A DNA stretch of 64,000 nt from Janthinobacterium sp. 344. GTDB taxonomy: Bacteria > Pseudomonadota > Gammaproteobacteria > Burkholderiales > Burkholderiaceae_D. The stretch is taken from the NCBI RefSeq assembly GCF_900112025.1, contig NZ_FOKL01000007.1, positions 124,001 to 188,000 on the forward strand, in the 5' to 3' direction. Shown here in pieces: positions 55,638 to 64,000 of this stretch. The stretch's first letter is position 1. Each line of letters opens with the position of its first letter. Below the pieces are notes generated by a model. It saw only the letters and a program-made list of their open reading frames with translations, ran no database searches and was not told the origin of the DNA. The translations under genes and the position numbers were made by a program.

Positions 55638-58600
55638 TCAGACATGGAAGTTCGCCGCCGTCAGCTGCGTGATGTTCACGCCGCTCAGCAGCACCAGCGC
55701 CGTGTCGATGGCGTTGGCGTTGCTCAGGTCACTCGAGTGATAGACCGTCACGGCGCCGCTGTTTTGCGCATCGGCGATGACGATGTAGCCCTGTCCCGAC
55801 AGCACGCTGTTGTCGGCCGCGATGGCATTGGCGGCATCGTGGATCGACACGGCCGTGCTGTCGAAGATGAACAGGTTGTCGGCGCCAAAGTCCGTGCCGA
55901 GGGTGACGCCCACCGCCACCGATGCCGTCAGGTGGGCGATGGCCGACATGTCGATCACGTCGCCGCCGGCGGCCGGCAGGCCGGTATGGAAGTCGGCCAC
56001 CGTCAGCGGATTGTGCAGGGCATTCTGGCTCAGCACGAACAGCTGGCTCGCGTCCGTCAGGTCGGCCTGGGCCTGGGCCGCCGCTGCCGCCGCCGCATCG
56101 GCGTTCGCCGTTGCCGTCAGCGAGGCGGCATCCGTCAAGTCCGCCTGGGCCTGTGCCTGGGCCGCGGCGGCCGCTGCCGCATCGGCCGCCAGGTGCAGGG
56201 CGTTGGCGTCCGTCAGGGCGGCCGTTTGCGACGCTGCCAGCGCTGCCGCGGCGGCCGCATCGGCAGCCTGGGTGAGTGCCACGGCATCGGTCTGGTCGGC
56301 GATGGCTTGCACGGCGGCGGCGTGGGCGGCGTCCGCGTTCGACACCGCTGCCAGTGCATTGGCATCGGTCAGCGCGGCCTGGGCATTGGCTTGCGCCAGG
56401 GCCGCATCGGCCGCCTGCGCATTCGCATGCGCCTGGGCCGCTGCCGCGTCATCTGCCTGGGCGGCATTCGCGTTGGCGTGCGCCTGCGCCGCCGCCGCCG
56501 CCGCGCTGGCCGCAGCCGCATCGTCCGCTTGCGCCGCCTGCAGGGCCAGCAGCGAAGCGGCCGCCTGTGCCTGGGCCAGCGGCACGGCGGCATCGGCCGC
56601 GTGGGCGGCAAGCGCCGCTGCCGCCGCATTGTTGGCGTTCAGGGTGGCAGCCGCTGCCGCCGCATCGTCGGCCTGTGCCGCTTGTGCCGCCGCCAGCGAG
56701 ATGGCGGCTTGGGCGGCCGCTGCCGCTGCGGCGTTATCGTCATTTTGCGCCGCCGTGGCGGCGGCTTGCGCGGCGGCTGCCGCCGTTGCCGTGCTGACGG
56801 CCAGGGCGTCGGCGGCGATGGCTGCCGCGTGCGCGCCGGCGGCGGCCGTGGCGTTGGCCGCTGCCTGGTTGGCGGCCAGATCGTCGGCTTGCGCCGCCTG
56901 TGCCGCCGCCAGGGCGGCCGCTGCCGCCGCCGCGCTGGCCGCGGCCGTGGCATCGGCCGCCGCGGCTGCCGTGGCGGCCGCTTGCGCCACCGAGGCGGCG
57001 GCTGCCGCGTCGGCTGCCGCCTGGTCGTCGGCGACGGCGGCGTCATGTCCGGCCTGGGCGTTGGCGGCATTCGTGGCGGCCAGCGCTGCGGCCGCGTCGT
57101 CGGCCTGCGCCGCTTGCGTGGCTGCCAGGGAAATGGCGGCCGCCGCTGCCGCCGCTGCGGCGGCGGCATCGTCGGCATGCGCATTTTGCGCGGCCAGCTG
57201 GGCGGCGGCGGCTGCCGCGGCGGTGGCACTGGCATTCGCATCGGCGGCGAGGGCCGCGTTCAGCGCCAGCTGGGCATTGGCGGCGGCGGTGGCCGCTGCC
57301 GCTGCCGTGGCGTCGTCGGACTGGGCATTGAGCGTGGCGGCCAGCGAGATGGCCGCCTGCGCCACCGCCGCTGCCGCGGCGGCATCGGCGTTCTGTGCCG
57401 CGACGGCCGCCGCATGGGCCGCCGCCGCATTGGCGGCAGCCGTGGCGGCTGCCGCATCATCGGCCTGCGCCGCTGTCAGCGCCGCATGGGCCGCCGCCGC
57501 ATTGGCATTGGCCTGGGCGGCATCATTTGACGCATTCTGGGCGCTGATAAGCAGGTTCAGTTTCAGCGTCTTGTCATTGTCGGCATCCAGGGCGTTGGTA
57601 TCGGCCGTCACGGCCGCGTTCAGGTTGGCGATGGCCGCATTGAGCGCGGCATGGGCGTTGATGGCTGCCGTATCGGCCAGTTGCGCCGCCAGCGTGGCCG
57701 CTGCCGAGAGCGCCGCCGTGTGCGCGGCATTGGTGGCGGCATCGTCGGCGGCCAATGCGGCGCTGGCCGCGGCCAGGGCATTGTTGGCTGTCGTGGCGAG
57801 GGCTGCCAGGGCGGCGTCGGCCAACAGCGCGGCGTTGGCAACGAGTTGGGCGGCTGCCGCCGCTGCCGCCGTGCTTGCGGCTGTGGCGTCGTCGTTCTGG
57901 GCAGCCGTGGTGGCGGCGAGCGAGGCATTGGCTGTCAGGATTGCCGCGTTCAGCACGTTCGTGGCGTTGGTCAGGGCGGCTTGGGCATTGCTGGCCACCG
58001 TGTTCGCCGCAGCGGCGGCGCTGTCGTCGGCCAGTGCCTGGTTCAGCGCGGCCAGGGCGCTGGCTGCTGCGGCGGCGGTCGTGCCCACGGCCGCGTCGGC
58101 CGCTTGCGCGGCCTGGGTGGCCGCCAGCGAGATCGATGCCGTGAGGGCTGCTGCCGCCGCGGCGGCATCATCGGCCTGTGCGTGCTGGGTGGCGGCGGCC
58201 GAGATGGCGGCGATGGCGGCTGCTGCGGCGGCGGCCGTGTCGGCGGCCGTGGCGGCGGCAGCGGCCGCCGTTGCGTTGGTGGCATTCAGGGCAGCCGAGG
58301 CGGCGGCCGCATCGTCGGCCAGTGCCTGGTTCAGCGCGGCCAGCGCGTTGGCGGCGATGGCGGCGGTGCTGGCGGCGGCGTTATCGGCCAATTGCGCCGC
58401 TTGCGCCGCCGCTTGCGAGGCGGCGGCCACGGTGGCGGCCGCGGCTGCGGCGGCATCGTCGGCGATGGCGCCGGCGGTGGCCGCGTTGGCCAGCACGGCG
58501 GCGGCGGCCGTGCTGGCCGCATTCGCGTCGGCGGCCAGTGCGGCATTCAAGGCGGCCAGGGCGCTGGCGGCCGTCGCGGCGGTGGAGGCGGCGGCCGCAT

Positions 58601-61600
58601 CGGCCGCTTGCGCCGCCTGTGCGGCGGCCAACGAGGTGGCCGCCACGCCGGCGGCGGTCGCCGCGAGCGTATCGTCCAGCTGTGCCGCAGTGGCGGCCGC
58701 TTGCGAGGTCAGTGCCAGGGTGGCGGCGGCGGTGGCGGCATTGTCGGCGGCGAGCGCATTGTTCAATGCCGTCAGCGACGCGGCCGCCGTGGCGGCCGTT
58801 GAAGCGGCGGCCGCGTCGTCGGCCTGCGCCGATTGTGCGGCGGCCAGTGACAGGGCCGCCGTGGTGGCCGCCGTCGTCGAGGCCAGCGCCGCCACCAGGT
58901 CCAGCGGATGGGCCGCTGAATAGGCGGCCAAGGCGGCGGCATGGGCGGCGTCGTTGTTGGCGATGGTAGTGAGCGCGGCCGCATCCGTCAGTGCGGCCTT
59001 GGTGGCGGCCACGGTGGCGGCCGTCACGTCCAGCGTGTGCTGGGTGCCCAGCAGCACGGCGTCCGTCAGGCCGGCCAGGGTGGCGGCGGCCGTGGCGGCC
59101 GTGGCGTTCGCTGTCGCTACCAGTCCCAGCGCAACGGCATCGGTCAGGTTGGCCGTCGTCTGCGCGGCCGTGGCGGCGGCCGCATCGACGGTGGCCGTCA
59201 AGCCCAGGGCCACGGCGTCGGTCAGGGCGGCGGTGGCGGCGGCCGTGTTGGCGGCGGCCGTGGCGGCCGTCGAGACGGTCCCCAGGGCCACGGCATCGGT
59301 CAGGTTGGCCACGGCGGCAGCGGCGCTGGCGGCCGTGTTGGCGGCCGTCGAGACCAGGCCCAGCGCGACGGCGTCCGTCAGGTTGGCCGTCGCCTGCAAG
59401 GTGGCGGCGGTGGCCGCGTCGGCCGTGGCGACCAGGCCCAGGGCCGTGGCGTCAGTCAGCGCGGCGGTGGAGGCGGCCGCGTTGGCCGCTGCCGTGGCGG
59501 CGCTCGATGCGGTGCCCAGGGCGACCGCATCGGTCAGGTTGGCAACATTGGCGGCCGTGTTGGCGGCGGCCGTGGCGGCTGTCGCGATCAGGCCCAGGGC
59601 GGCGGCGTCCGTCAGGTTGGCCGTTGCCTGCAGGGCGGCGGCGGCGCTGGCGTCGGCCGTGGAGACCAAGCCCAGTGCCGTGGCGTCCGTCAGCGCCGCC
59701 AGGCTGGCGGCCGAGGCGGCGGCCAGCGCATCGGCGTTCGAAATGAGGCTGAGCGCGATGGCGTCCGTCTGGCCCGCCGTCGTGACGGCGGCGGCGGCGG
59801 CGGCATCGGCGGCCGACGACACGAGGCCCAGGGCCGCAGCATCGGTCTGGTTGGCGAGCAACTGCGCCGCCGCCAGGGCATTTTGCGCCAGCGTATTGGC
59901 GGCCGTCAGCGAGTTGACGGCGGTCTGGGCGGCCACCGCAGCGGCGGCGTCGGCCGTGGAAATCACGCCCAGTGCACCGGCATCGGTCAGCGCCGCCGTG
60001 GCGGCGGCTGCCGTTGCGGCGGCCTGGGCGGCGGCAGCGGCACTCACCGCGGAGATATCGATCCCGCCGAGCAGGGCGGCCGTCTCCGCCGCCGAGACGG
60101 CAGAGGCGGCCGTGGCGGCGAGCGCGCCGGCATCGGTCAGGTCGGCGGTGACTTGCAAGCCGGCCGCCACCAGCGCATCGGCGCTGGAGATCCCCAGCAG
60201 GACGCTGACATCCGTCAGGCTGGCGGTGAGGTCGGCATTGTCCGCATCGACCTGCAGGGCATTGACGGTGGCCGTCAGGTCGACCACGCTGGTCTGGCCG
60301 GCCGTCACATTGGCGGCCAGGGCGGCGAGGCTGGCGAGATTGAAGGCGTTGAGCGCGACGTTGACGTCCAGCAAGGAGGCTTGCGCATTGGCGGCGGCCG
60401 CATCGGCATCGGCCTGGTCAGCCGCTTGCTGCAGGGCGACGACATCGGTCTGGTCGGCCACTGCCTGGGCATTGGCGGCGTCGGTCGCGGCGGCCGCATC
60501 GGCGGCGGCCAGGGCGGATGCATCCGTCTGGTTGGCCGTGTTTTGCGCGGCCAGCGCGGCGGCGGCGTCGGCGTCGGACACCAGCTGCAGCGCAGCCGCA
60601 TCGGTGAGCGCCGCTTGTGCGGCGGCAGCGGCGGACGTGCTGGCGGCCGCATCGGCGCTGATCTGCAGGGCGGCGGCGTCGGACAGGCTGGCGCTGATGG
60701 CGGCATTCGCCGCCAGGGTGGCGGCGGCTGCGGCGGCCGCATCCAGCGCGCTGGCATCGGTGGCGGCGGCTGTCGCTGCCGCCGCCGCTGCCGCTGCCGC
60801 ATCGGCGTCGGAAATCACTTGCAGGGCGGCCGCATCGGTCAGGCCGGCCTGGAATTGCGCCGCGTCCGATGCCGCGGTGGCGGCGTCGGCGATCAGGCCC
60901 AGGGTCGGCGCATCCGTCATGTTCGCTTGTGTCTGCGCATTGGCGGCGTTGGTGGCGGCCGCATCGGCTGCCGCCTGCAAGGCGGCGGCGTCGGTGGCGT
61001 TGGCGATCGAGGCATCCCAGCCGGCAACACCGGCGGCGGCGTCAGCGGCCATGCTGAGGGCCACGGCGTCGGTCAGGTTGGCTTGTGTGTTGGCGGCAAT
61101 GGCGGCATTCGCAGCCACGCTGGCGGCGATGCCCAGCGCCGTGGCGTCGGTGGCATTGGCGGCATTGGCGGCATCGGCCGCTGCGGTGGCGGCCGCGTTC
61201 GCGGCGGCGGCCAGTGCGGCGGCATCGGAGACGTCTGCCAGCTCGGTCGCGGCGGCGGACGCGGCGGCATCCGCATCCGCGACGAGCGTCAGGGCGGCGG
61301 CATCGGTCAGGCTGGCCTGAATGCCGGCGGCGACGGCAGCGTTAGCGGCGGCGGTCGCCGCCAGATCCAGTGCGGCCGCGTCCGTCGCATTGGCCAGCGC
61401 CGTGGCGGCGGCGGCGGCAGCGGCGTCATTGGCCGAGACGACGCCCAGCGCGGCGGCATCGGTCAGGGCCGCCTGCGCGTTGGCGGCGGCGGACGCGACA
61501 TCGGCCGCGTCGGCGATCAGTTGCAGTGCTGGCGCATTGGTTTGATCGGCTTGCGTTTGCGCCGCATTGTCAGCGGCTTGCGCGGCGGCGGCGTTGGCGG

Positions 61601-62768
61601 CGGCGGCCGCTGCGGCCGCATCGTCGTTTTGCGCCGCAGTCGTGGCCGCCTGCGAGGCGGCGGCTGTGGCGGCAGCGGCGGCGGCCGCATTGTCGTCATT
61701 CGTGGCGGCAGTGGCCGCTGCCTGGGCGCCGGGAACGACGGCCGCCGTGCTGGCGGCCAGCGCATCGTCGCTGGCGGCGCTATTCGCGGCGGCCAGGGCC
61801 GCAGCGGCGGCGGCCGCCGCTTGCGCGGCCAGCTGGTCGTCCTGAATGGCGCTGTTGGCCGCCGCCTGGGCGGCGGCGGCGATGGCGGCGGCCGCGGCGG
61901 CGGCCGCATCGTCAGCCAGTGCGCTGTTGGCGGCAGCCAATGCGGCGGCCGCGGCGGCTACCAGGGTGTCATCGACCGTGATGGTGACCGATTGATGCGT
62001 CGGATCGGTGCCGGTGCCCCCGGTGCCGCCCGTGCCACCCGTACCTCCGGTGCCGCCCGTGCCGCCGGTGCCACCCGTGCCCTGGCCGCCGGTTGACCCG
62101 CCCGTTCCCGTGCCACCCGTGCCGCCGGTACCGCCGGTGCCCGTGCCGCCCGTGCCGCCGGTGCCCGTGCCGCCCGTACCGCCTGTGCCTGTTCCTCCTG
62201 TGCCGCCCGTGCCGGAGCCGCCGGCGGCCGCGCCGCCACCGCCACCGCCCGCCGCGGCAACCAGGCCGATGCCGCCGAGGGCGCCGATCACGCCGAGTCC
62301 GCCGAGTCCACCGAATCCGCCCGCGGCACCGGCACCAGCGCCCGTACCGGCCGAGGCACCGGCGATATCGACGACGCTGCCGCTGGGGATGCCTGCGGCA
62401 CCGGCGCCCGCAGCGCCGGCGGCGCCGCCGTTGTTGCCGTTGTCTGGCGCGCCGGGATCGGCACCGCCGTTACCGGCCTGGCCCGTCGCCGCACCGCTGC
62501 CACCGCCCGCCGCTGCCGCGGCAGCGGCCACTGCGGCCGCCGCGCCCAGGGCGCCTGCATTGCCGCTATCGGCGCTGCCCGTTACTTCCACGACGTTTTC
62601 AGGCGGCATGGCTTGGTTGGCATCGGTGGTTTGCACCAGTTCGTCATCGTCATATTGCTTGCGCTCGCCATTCTTGGGATTGACGGCTTTTTTAACGGGT
62701 GTCGCCAGTTTGACGCCTGCGCCTTCGGCATTGACGGGAACTTGTGCTGGATTTGGGGTGGTGGCCAT
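55638..62768 (-). CDS. Giant alanine-rich repeat protein, type I secretion substrate
   Basis: 2376 residues. N-terminus 1-65 is charged, then Gly/Ala-rich (66-184) and a Gly-Thr tract (about 185-254). The body alternates two repeat classes: five 24-residue units (285-408, each opening with a D/DD pair), 34 units of about 26 residues opening LTDA-x-AL (409-1285), some 34 24-residue units (1316-2132), and four 26-residue units (2133-2236). Repeats are mostly Ala with Asp, Thr, Asn and Gln, almost no Lys/Arg and no Cys; each looks like one capped helix. The end (2237-2376, 'TVADFHTGLPAAGGDVIDMS' onward) is a beta-rich domain like those closing type I-secreted surface proteins ('bluetail'-like). 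Upstream of tolC, exporter and adaptor genes. Probably a matrix or adhesin protein. Confidence 0.85.
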   Translation of the reverse strand: MATTPNPAQVPVNAEGAGVKLATPVKKAVNPKNGERKQYDDDELVQTTDANQAMPPENVVEVTGSADSGNAGALGAAAAVAAAAAAAGGGSGAATGQAGNGGADPGAPDNGNNGGAAGAAGAGAAGIPSGSVVDIAGASAGTGAGAGAAGGFGGLGGLGVIGALGGIGLVAAAGGGGGGAAAGGSGTGGTGGTGTGGTGGTGTGGTGGTGTGGTGGTGGTGTGGSTGGQGTGGTGGTGGTGGTGGTGGTGGTGTDPTHQSVTITVDDTLVAAAAAALAAANSALADDAAAAAAAAIAAAAQAAANSAIQDDQLAAQAAAAAAAALAAANSAASDDALAASTAAVVPGAQAAATAATNDDNAAAAAAATAAASQAATTAAQNDDAAAAAAAANAAAAQAADNAAQTQADQTNAPALQLIADAADVASAAANAQAALTDAAALGVVSANDAAAAAAATALANATDAAALDLAATAAANAAVAAGIQASLTDAAALTLVADADAAASAAATELADVSDAAALAAAANAAATAAADAANAANATDATALGIAASVAANAAIAANTQANLTDAVALSMAADAAAGVAGWDASIANATDAAALQAAADAAATNAANAQTQANMTDAPTLGLIADAATAASDAAQFQAGLTDAAALQVISDADAAAAAAAAATAAATDASALDAAAAAAATLAANAAISASLSDAAALQISADAAASTSAAAAAQAALTDAAALQLVSDADAAAALAAQNTANQTDASALAAADAAAATDAANAQAVADQTDVVALQQAADQADADAAAANAQASLLDVNVALNAFNLASLAALAANVTAGQTSVVDLTATVNALQVDADNADLTASLTDVSVLLGISSADALVAAGLQVTADLTDAGALAATAASAVSAAETAALLGGIDISAVSAAAAAQAAATAAAATAALTDAGALGVISTADAAAAVAAQTAVNSLTAANTLAQNALAAAQLLANQTDAAALGLVSSAADAAAAAAVTTAGQTDAIALSLISNADALAAASAASLAALTDATALGLVSTADASAAAALQATANLTDAAALGLIATAATAAANTAANVANLTDAVALGTASSAATAAANAAASTAALTDATALGLVATADAATAATLQATANLTDAVALGLVSTAANTAASAAAAVANLTDAVALGTVSTAATAAANTAAATAALTDAVALGLTATVDAAAATAAQTTANLTDAVALGLVATANATAATAAATLAGLTDAVLLGTQHTLDVTAATVAATKAALTDAAALTTIANNDAAHAAALAAYSAAHPLDLVAALASTTAATTAALSLAAAQSAQADDAAAASTAATAAASLTALNNALAADNAATAAATLALTSQAAATAAQLDDTLAATAAGVAATSLAAAQAAQAADAAAASTAATAASALAALNAALAADANAASTAAAAVLANAATAGAIADDAAAAAAATVAAASQAAAQAAQLADNAAASTAAIAANALAALNQALADDAAAASAALNATNATAAAAAATAADTAAAAAAAIAAISAAATQHAQADDAAAAAAALTASISLAATQAAQAADAAVGTTAAAAASALAALNQALADDSAAAAANTVASNAQAALTNATNVLNAAILTANASLAATTAAQNDDATAASTAAAAAAAQLVANAALLADAALAALATTANNALAAASAALAADDAATNAAHTAALSAAATLAAQLADTAAINAHAALNAAIANLNAAVTADTNALDADNDKTLKLNLLISAQNASNDAAQANANAAAAHAALTAAQADDAAAATAAANAAAAHAAAVAAQNADAAAAAAVAQAAISLAATLNAQSDDATAAAAATAAANAQLALNAALAADANASATAAAAAAAQLAAQNAHADDAAAAAAAAAAAISLAATQAAQADDAAAALAATNAANAQAGHDAAVADDQAAADAAAAASVAQAAATAAAAADATAAASAAAAAAALAAAQAAQADDLAANQAAANATAAAGAHAAAIAADALAVSTATAAAAAQAAATAAQNDDNAAAAAAAQAAISLAAAQAAQADDAAAAAATLNANNAAAAALAAHAADAAVPLAQAQAAASLLALQAAQADDAAAASAAAAAAQAHANANAAQADDAAAAQAHANAQAADAALAQANAQAALTDANALAAVSNADAAHAAAVQAIADQTDAVALTQAADAAAAAALAASQTAALTDANALHLAADAAAAAAAQAQAQADLTDAASLTATANADAAAAAAAQAQADLTDASQLFVLSQNALHNPLTVADFHTGLPAAGGDVIDMSAIAHLTASVAVGVTLGTDFGADNLFIFDSTAVSIHDAANAIAADNSVLSGQGYIVIADAQNSGAVTVYHSSDLSNANAIDTALVLLSGVNITQLTAANFHV
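56061..56372 (-). repeat. 26-residue LTDA repeats, block 2 (four units)
   Basis: Residues 2133-2236 of the giant protein: four consecutive 78-bp units, opening LTDAN, QTDAV, LTDAN and LTDAA. They repeat the 24-to-26 transition seen near the N-terminal end. Confidence 0.85.
56373..58823 (-). repeat. 24-residue ADD repeats, block 2 (about 34 units)
   Basis: Residues 1316-2132: 72-bp units opening ADD, AAD, NDD or LAD. Three places run 45-48 residues, i.e. fused or shortened pairs. One contains the only Lys-bearing stretch of the block ('DNDKTLKLNLL'). Confidence 0.85.
58914..61544 (-). repeat. 26-residue LTDA repeats, block 1 (34 units)
   Basis: Residues 409-1285: 78-bp units, nearly all exactly 26 residues, two shortened to 24 and 21. 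Units towards the C-terminal side ('LTDAVALGLVSTA…') are most alike, implying recent amplification there. Confidence 0.88.
61545..61916 (-). repeat. 24-residue ADD repeats, block 1 (five units)
   Basis: Residues 285-408: four units of 24 and one of 28 that leads into the LTDA class. Confidence 0.85.
62007..62216 (-). repeat. Gly-Thr coding microrepeat
   Basis: About 70 codons reading GGT/GTG in varied order, built from 9-bp GGCACGGGC-like units. A flexible linker between the N-terminal module and the helical repeats, and a likely site of slippage. Confidence 0.85.
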
Positions 62769-63483
62769 TTAAAAATCTCCGGAAGAGGTTATGTGCTCGT
62801 TCAATTTTTTTGAAGTATTGAAAAATCAATAAATAGATTTCGTTTCCATGGTTTCTCCGGCGTGGCTTGGGCCGTGATTGATCTGGGGTGCTGCGTATGC
62901 CTGCAGTGGCAAGTAAAACATATCTGACGAAAAAACGCTGGTGCAAAAGAGCGGCTTTTAAAAAATATTAAAAATATTGTTTTTGTATTTGTTTCCCGTT
63001 GCGGCATTGATAGGCGTGCTGCCGCGTCATAAACGGACTTGTTTGGCGATATGCCCTCTCAAGCGGCAGCATTGTGAGCGCTGCCGGACTGGTCTTCACT
63101 CTGATGGTAGTTTCAATTTTGAAACATTCAATTTCATTTTGATCACTTTCCATGCCACTATTCTGTCAAGGTTTGCTCAGGGAAATAATCACGGATTGTC
63201 ACGCAATGCCCGTTTTTTGCTGAATCTGCTATCGCGTTCCGGTATTTCGGCGGCTTTCATCCAAAAACCGTATCGCTATCACATTGCTAGTTGTTGCTTT
63301 TTGGTGTGATGATTATTAAATTTGATTGGTAATGCAATGCGATAGAAATAATTATTTGTAATTTTTGCATTCATTAAAAGGTATCGATTAAATAGTCTTT
63401 ATAGGGAGATGGGTTTGCTGATAATAACTATCAGAAATGTAGTTAATCTCCGCAGGGTGAAAAGAGGCGTGGAAAAGAAAGGG
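62769..63483. promoter_or_regulatory. AT-rich upstream region of the giant gene
   Basis: About 700 bp, far richer in A+T than the rest of the window, with no supported gene. It holds an inverted repeat GTTTCAA-TT-TTGAAAC (63110-63125), a second CGGCAGC…GCTGCCG (about 63064-63086), and A/T tracts near 62957-62990 that could bind IHF or H-NS-like proteins. The giant gene has GGAG nine bases before its start. I cannot place one promoter with confidence. Confidence 0.45.
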
Positions 63484-63753
63484 CTATGTCACCGTCCAGT
63501 GTGGAAAGTCTCCCAGCGAGGCTGTGAGCAAGGCTTGCGGCGGGAGGATGCGCCGCGCATCGCGTATCCAGCGCCACCCCGGGTAGTTCGGCAGATAGTG
63601 GTGGCTGGCGACACCATGAACGCGCAGCAGCCAGCCGCGCAAGCGGCCGTGATCGGCATTCACCTGCTGGACGTGGACAGCGCCGCGCACGCGGATGCCG
63701 GCACGCACCTCGACGGCCTGGTGGCTGATGCACGCCTCCCTGTCAATGCGCAT
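63484..63753 (-). pseudogene. C-terminal remnant of an IS1595-type transposase
   Basis: About 89 residues remain. 'VQQVNADHGRLRGWLLRVHG' and 'VASHHYLPNYPGWRWI' match the conserved end of IS1595 (ISXO2-like) DDE transposases as I remember them. The N-terminal catalytic part is absent, and I see no terminal inverted repeats. A dead element, marking past insertion next to the secretion locus. Confidence 0.7.
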
Positions 63754-63844
63754 GCGGAGTCAGACCGCCCAGCCACAGGAAGATGCCGGTTGTTCCCCTG
63801 CTGAACAGTGACAGAGAGTGTCAGAGAGTGACAGAGCCATGAAA

Positions 63845-63867
63845 AACGCCCCGTCGGACGGGGCGTT
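63845..63867. terminator. Hairpin terminator
   Basis: AACGCCCCGT (63845-63854), loop CGG, ACGGGGCGTT (63858-63867), with five A's on the left side, so it works best for minus-strand transcripts. It lies just beyond the stop of the partial gene at the right edge. Confidence 0.75.
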
Positions 63868-63917
63868 GTGCGGGCGCTGGCGAGCGGCGTCGCCTGGCTG
63901 CTTGCCAGCCTTGCCTG

Positions 63918-64000
63918 TCAGCTTGCCTCGCGCCAGCGGCGCAGGCGGATGGCGGCGTAGATCATGGCTGCCCCGGCCGCTGCGCCGAGCCAGGCGGCGG
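63918..64000 (-). CDS. C-terminal end of a membrane protein (rest outside window)
   Basis: The minus-strand frame is open from the window edge to a TGA at 63920-63918. The last 26 residues, 'AAWLGAAAGAAMIYAAIRLR' then RWREAS, form a hydrophobic helix followed by Arg-rich residues, as in C-terminal membrane anchors. A terminator follows. Too little is present to name it. Confidence 0.45.
   Translation of the reverse strand, partial: AAWLGAAAGAAMIYAAIRLRRWREAS

Noticed and set aside
55810-62096. Very long open frames opposite and across the giant gene (over 1000 codons, Ala/Arg/Gly/Ser-rich)
   Set aside because: The repeat units and biased codons keep several frames free of stops at once. Only the minus-strand frame has a secretion-type C-terminal domain, a ribosome site and an operon context.

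Overview
The window is a GC-rich bacterial chromosome segment with the gene content of an Oxalobacteraceae betaproteobacterium (Janthinobacterium/Massilia/Duganella type). I infer this from remembered family resemblances (RNase R, RlmB, CysE, phasin, the ppk/pst/pho cluster, GGGGTC-type intergenic palindromes), not from a database search. There are no rRNAs, CRISPR arrays, phages or intact insertion sequences. The left two thirds look like stable core genome. The right end holds a very large secreted repeat protein beside a decayed transposase.

Layout. 1-7.7 kb: end of a DUF2804 gene, a PatZ-like acyl-CoA synthetase/acetyltransferase fusion, a hypothetical protein, a DUF349 protein and moaE. 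7.8-12 kb: clpB behind a clear heat-shock promoter, a polyamine-type binding protein and a 41-residue membrane protein. 12.1-15.2 kb: sixA and ppk on the minus strand, with sixA followed by four tandem 122-bp copies of its own 3' end. 15.3-22.2 kb: Pho boxes and the complete pstSCAB-phoU-phoB-phoR locus, i.e. phosphate uptake, its sensor and, divergently, polyphosphate synthesis. 22.3-29.9 kb: an EgtB/SenA-like iron enzyme, a UvrD-like helicase, an NAD-dependent epimerase-like protein, a candidate structured RNA, and a LiaF-like/LytS-LytTR envelope-stress operon. 29.9-41.4 kb: a FAN1-type nuclease with an overlapping DinG/XPD-type helicase, a SUKH-like protein, an MFS transporter with a cysteine-rich regulator, a phasin, a hybrid sensor kinase, and an HxlR regulator divergent from a quinone-reductase-like gene.

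41.5-50.5 kb: three identical tRNA-Leu(CAG) genes, two of which (with their terminators) flank a PEP-CTERM-like metalloprotease, then rnr-rlmB, cysE, two DUF genes and a diguanylate cyclase. 50.8-62.8 kb: a type I secretion operon read leftwards: a 2376-residue alanine-rich protein, a TolC-like outer membrane protein, a LapB-like ABC exporter and an HlyD adaptor. 62.8-64 kb: an AT-rich upstream region, an IS1595-type transposase remnant and the end of a further gene.

The two most unusual features are the giant secreted protein, built from two alternating classes of helical-looking repeats (24 and 26 residues), and the tandem duplication of the sixA tail, in which most copies still encode the SixA C-terminus with its own stop codon.
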